Shown here: one piece after another, positions 5,301 to 6,968 of the stretch
How positions within the stretch are numbered: the stretch's first letter is position 1
How the letters are laid out: each line of letters opens with the position of its first letter
Assembly: GCA_024691145.1 (NCBI GenBank)
Contig: JAILNW010000438.1
Location: forward strand, 1-6,968
Reading direction: 5' to 3'
Length of the DNA: 6,968 nt
Source of the DNA: Lachnospiraceae bacterium
GTDB taxonomy: Bacteria > Bacillota > Clostridia > Lachnospirales > Lachnospiraceae
Notes under the pieces: model-generated
Told to the model about the DNA's origin: nothing
Database searches by the model: none
Seen by the model: the letters and a program-made list of their open reading frames with translations, nothing else
Translations under genes and position numbers: made by a program

Positions 5301-6968
5301 CAGGTGTCTCATATGTAAGATAGCCTTTAAATGAACCCATGTTTCCCACTATACGTTCATTACCATAAGTATCCTTATATTCCATATCAGCATTATCATC
5401 TATAAGTTTAAGAAATGCTGTATCAATCTCAGTTATTTCCTGTTTAGTCATTGAAAAATAATCCTGCACAACCTTTATATCAGCTTTAAAATCAGGCTTC
5501 TTAAGTTCAGCATCAGGATTATAAATATTATATCCATTTTCCCTTGTAACAGTAAGAGCATCATTGCCGCCTGTAATTTTCTCAATTAAAATCTGTTCCC
5601 TGTCACTAGGAGAATCAATGTCTTTTAACTCTTGTTTCAAAGAGTCAAATCCATTATCCTTATATGTTTCCATGGCATACAAAAGCATATCCATTGCAGC
5701 AAGACGTATATTCTCATCCTTTGTCTTAATCATACGTGATATACTTGTTCCTATGCCCTTCTCATCTCGTTTCTCAAGCAATTTAATTACTCCGCTTCTT
5801 AGTTCAGCAGTTTTATAACGTGCAAAGCCCTCCAGAATCTCATACTCTTCATCCTTAAGTTCAATTTTTTCAAGAATCTCAACAGCACATTTTCTTGTGT
5901 AACTTTCCTTATCAGCAACAGCCTTTATAACTGTTTCCCTCTGCTTTAAAGAATTAATATTACTTCCAATTCTTTCAATAGCATGGGATCTTTTGTAAGT
6001 ATCAAACTCACTTAAACGATCACAGATAAAATCAATCTTATCATTATCCCCTAAGCATTTGGCACAGTTTAACATGCAGTACAAAATATTACCCTTGCTG
6101 ACTGATGCAGAAAACCATGGATATAACATCGGCTTGTATTCAATCTCTTTTTTAGGGATGTTATTATACATTTCCAGTAAAATATCATAATGTTTCTTTC
6201 CAAGTTCCTTGTCTTCATACATCTTCTTTTGAAGTGCAGTTGCATACTTTTCTTCGTATCTATTATAAAGATATTTATCATTGAACATAGCAAAAATCTT
6301 ATAATTATCTCTATTTGCCTCAATTACCGAATTAGTTATCTGCAATGAGACATCTTTAAAACCAAGTTCCCTGCAAAAATATCCTATTGTAAGTAACTGC
6401 AATTCATTTGCTTTTACATTATTGTCAGATACTCCTGTTATATTTTTTATAACCTCCAGGGCATCATAAATATTATAAAATCCGATACCCCATAATCCCA
6501 TATAGATATCAACAGGGTCATCCCCATTAACTCTGTTAATGGCATTATCTCTGCTTTCAAGAACAAAAGTAATATTATCCATTATCTTATTTGCAAGGCG
6601 GTCTGGATCTTCATATCTGCAAAGACCAGTCCATGTTCCAATTGCACGTTTTATGGCTGCAAATCTTATTAAATTATTATCCATAATAGTCTGTACTAAT
6701 TTTTTAAATGCTTTTTTACATCCCCAGTCTGCACTTTCGCAGATAGCCTGGCGAAGTCCCTCTGATAACCTTGCTGCCACAAGAAGTTTGCACATAAAGT
6801 CATGAAGTTCATCATTATCACAACAAAACACAGCACTAATAACCTGATAAGTTAGTATCTCTGTATTTCTCTCGCTGTTCATCATTTCCTTTACAAGTTC
6901 AATTACTTCTTCATTACCCTTATCAATAAATGCAGCAATAATATAAGAATCATATGTATTAAGTTTAT
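2362..6968 (-). CDS. Giant DUF5724/DUF4132-family protein (MolR/YehI-like), 5' end outside the window
   Basis: The biochemical function is unknown. Residues are numbered from the ATG at 6885, which gives 1507 residues; however, the frame stays open for 27 more codons to the edge, and those codons (for example SYIIAAFIDKGNEEVIELVK) read as ordinary helical family sequence. The AAAGGAA before that ATG touches it and is a poor ribosome binding site, so the true start is probably outside. Residues about 1-110 resemble the conserved DUF5724 region (LLVAARLSEGLRQAI, NNLIRFAAIKRAIGTWTGL). Residues about 295-410 contain HEAT-like helical repeats. Residues about 1165-1280 fit the DUF4132 core (QYQRTVKMFENAMEEREAF, AHPYDLYSNGLW, QPFRQVFRELY). 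The tail at 1395-1505 is a conserved block including IFLPFIDEDPKTAEI, probably what is called DUF7737. No signal peptide, membrane segment or nucleotide-binding motif is evident, so a cytosolic scaffold is likely. Relatives occur with MoxR ATPase and VWA genes. Confidence 0.9.
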   Translation of the reverse strand, partial: KLNTYDSYIIAAFIDKGNEEVIELVKEMMNSERNTEILTYQVISAVFCCDNDELHDFMCKLLVAARLSEGLRQAICESADWGCKKAFKKLVQTIMDNNLIRFAAIKRAIGTWTGLCRYEDPDRLANKIMDNITFVLESRDNAINRVNGDDPVDIYMGLWGIGFYNIYDALEVIKNITGVSDNNVKANELQLLTIGYFCRELGFKDVSLQITNSVIEANRDNYKIFAMFNDKYLYNRYEEKYATALQKKMYEDKELGKKHYDILLEMYNNIPKKEIEYKPMLYPWFSASVSKGNILYCMLNCAKCLGDNDKIDFICDRLSEFDTYKRSHAIERIGSNINSLKQRETVIKAVADKESYTRKCAVEILEKIELKDEEYEILEGFARYKTAELRSGVIKLLEKRDEKGIGTSISRMIKTKDENIRLAAMDMLLYAMETYKDNGFDSLKQELKDIDSPSDREQILIEKITGGNDALTVTRENGYNIYNPDAELKKPDFKADIKVVQDYFSMTKQEITEIDTAFLKLIDDNADMEYKDTYGNERIVGNMGSFKGYLTYETPEEYEEKVPLSKLCNKFYEEVIKTPKRLFCYSYSCMGVDMEYFKDEDKKAFKNNLKLFFGDIYEYDTAKEIKDERVSNYKFINMRRDMIDYIKTRFELSISYEVALNYTAYVVLNMADNEIMFERKKTKYSYYGDKMNIMDFPMTRSLIYELQGRIDENFELNFCLLHTFYKRLAETDKINKEYYSKSMSVLNYLRAYQMGIIDDDILFKSIIEIIGVANANRELAIFVKNAPIKFGKYNKRENNIYVKLLAEEGRELLEDDTIPKDSKLYIDCNRVSQTIIDKVLEVELKRGDSETVFSCIVKSISAIYGLDRLVEIIKALGNETLKTGYYYGRTISKKESLCHLLSVCYPLSDDNPEKLKKLLKGTQIKEDRLIEVAMFAPQWIDIIEGYLKVKGMKSGCYYFMAHTAETINNKREAIIAKYTPLTKEELNGGCFDVKWFNEVYDILGDKNFNKLYKSAKYSSSGNKHTRARKYADAALGKMDMEETKKQISDKRNKDLLMALAIIPSKGEADILDRYEFIQKFLKESKQFGAQRRASEGEASTYALKNLAVTAGYSDETRLILSMETALVKENKAFFEDNIIGDYNVKIEVDTLGKASLCISKGGKALKSCPAAIKKHEKLIEIKVFCDKLKQQYQRTVKMFENAMEEREAFSFKELISLCENPVTKAIVENIVFVNADGKFISGLIDDKGIRDCNGKVTKVSSDRLLRVAHPYDLYSNGLWSEYQNMILEICNSEGRKQPFRQVFRELYVKLKEELDKDKSLMFSGNQIQAQRTVGALKNRRWVADYEDGLQKIYYKDNIIATIYAEADWFSPADIEAPVLEGVYFADRKSYKYLKIEEVPDIIYSEIMRDVDLAVSVAHAGGVDPETSHSTVEMRRVILEFNLQLFGIKNVHCEKNHAFIDGKHGKYTIHLGSGVIHKQGGHQINVLSVSSGKKSKIFLPFIDEDPKTAEIMTKVLTFANDDKIKDPFIMEQIKS
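2368..2820 (-). repeat. Right (intact) copy of the direct repeat flanking nadE, inside the DUF4132 gene
   Basis: Two blocks of this stretch recur at the left end of the window: 2368-2437 (codons 1483-1506) at 61-130, and 2782-2820 (codons 1356-1368) at 131-169. The 344 bases between are absent from the left copy. Homology ends at 2368, one codon before the stop: here the gene finishes with Ser and TGA, in the left copy with Glu and TAA. This marks the junction where the nadE unit was joined. Confidence 0.88.

Overview
The base composition is low in G+C, A/T-ending codons (including ATA) are frequent, and the two large proteins look clostridial. Together these suggest a Firmicute of the class Clostridia, most plausibly Lachnospiraceae; this is inference from style, not a database match. 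All recognisable genes lie on the minus strand, so the biological reading direction is from the right edge to the left.

Right two thirds (2362-6968): one giant gene for a protein of the DUF5724/DUF4132 family (E. coli MolR/YehI-like). It has HEAT-like helical repeats near its N-terminal side and a conserved C-terminal block. The first ATG usable as a start is at 6885, but the frame stays open to the window edge with family-like sequence, so the true start is probably outside.

Centre (342-2342): a complete nadE for glutamine-dependent NAD+ synthetase. It has its own consensus promoter (TTGACA, 17 bp, TATAAT) just after the DUF4132 stop. A strong intrinsic terminator hairpin sits between that promoter and the nadE ribosome binding site, so nadE transcripts must pass a terminator in a leader of about 55 nt. 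This is the arrangement of an attenuator.

Left end (1-341): about 170 bp of AT-rich spacer with a second candidate promoter. Next comes a 109-bp broken remnant of the 3' end of the DUF4132 gene, and then the first 13 codons of another minus-strand gene whose ribosome binding site overlaps the remnant's stop codon. The remnant matches two separate parts of the intact gene (68/70 and 39/39 bases), joined across a 344-bp deletion.

The simplest history (inference) is that the DUF4132 gene once ran directly into the left-hand gene as a tight operon. The nadE unit later entered between them, leaving a duplicated and then decayed copy of the DUF4132 3' end on its far side. The new downstream promoter may now serve the separated gene. 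No tRNA, rRNA, CRISPR array, transposase or integrase gene is visible.
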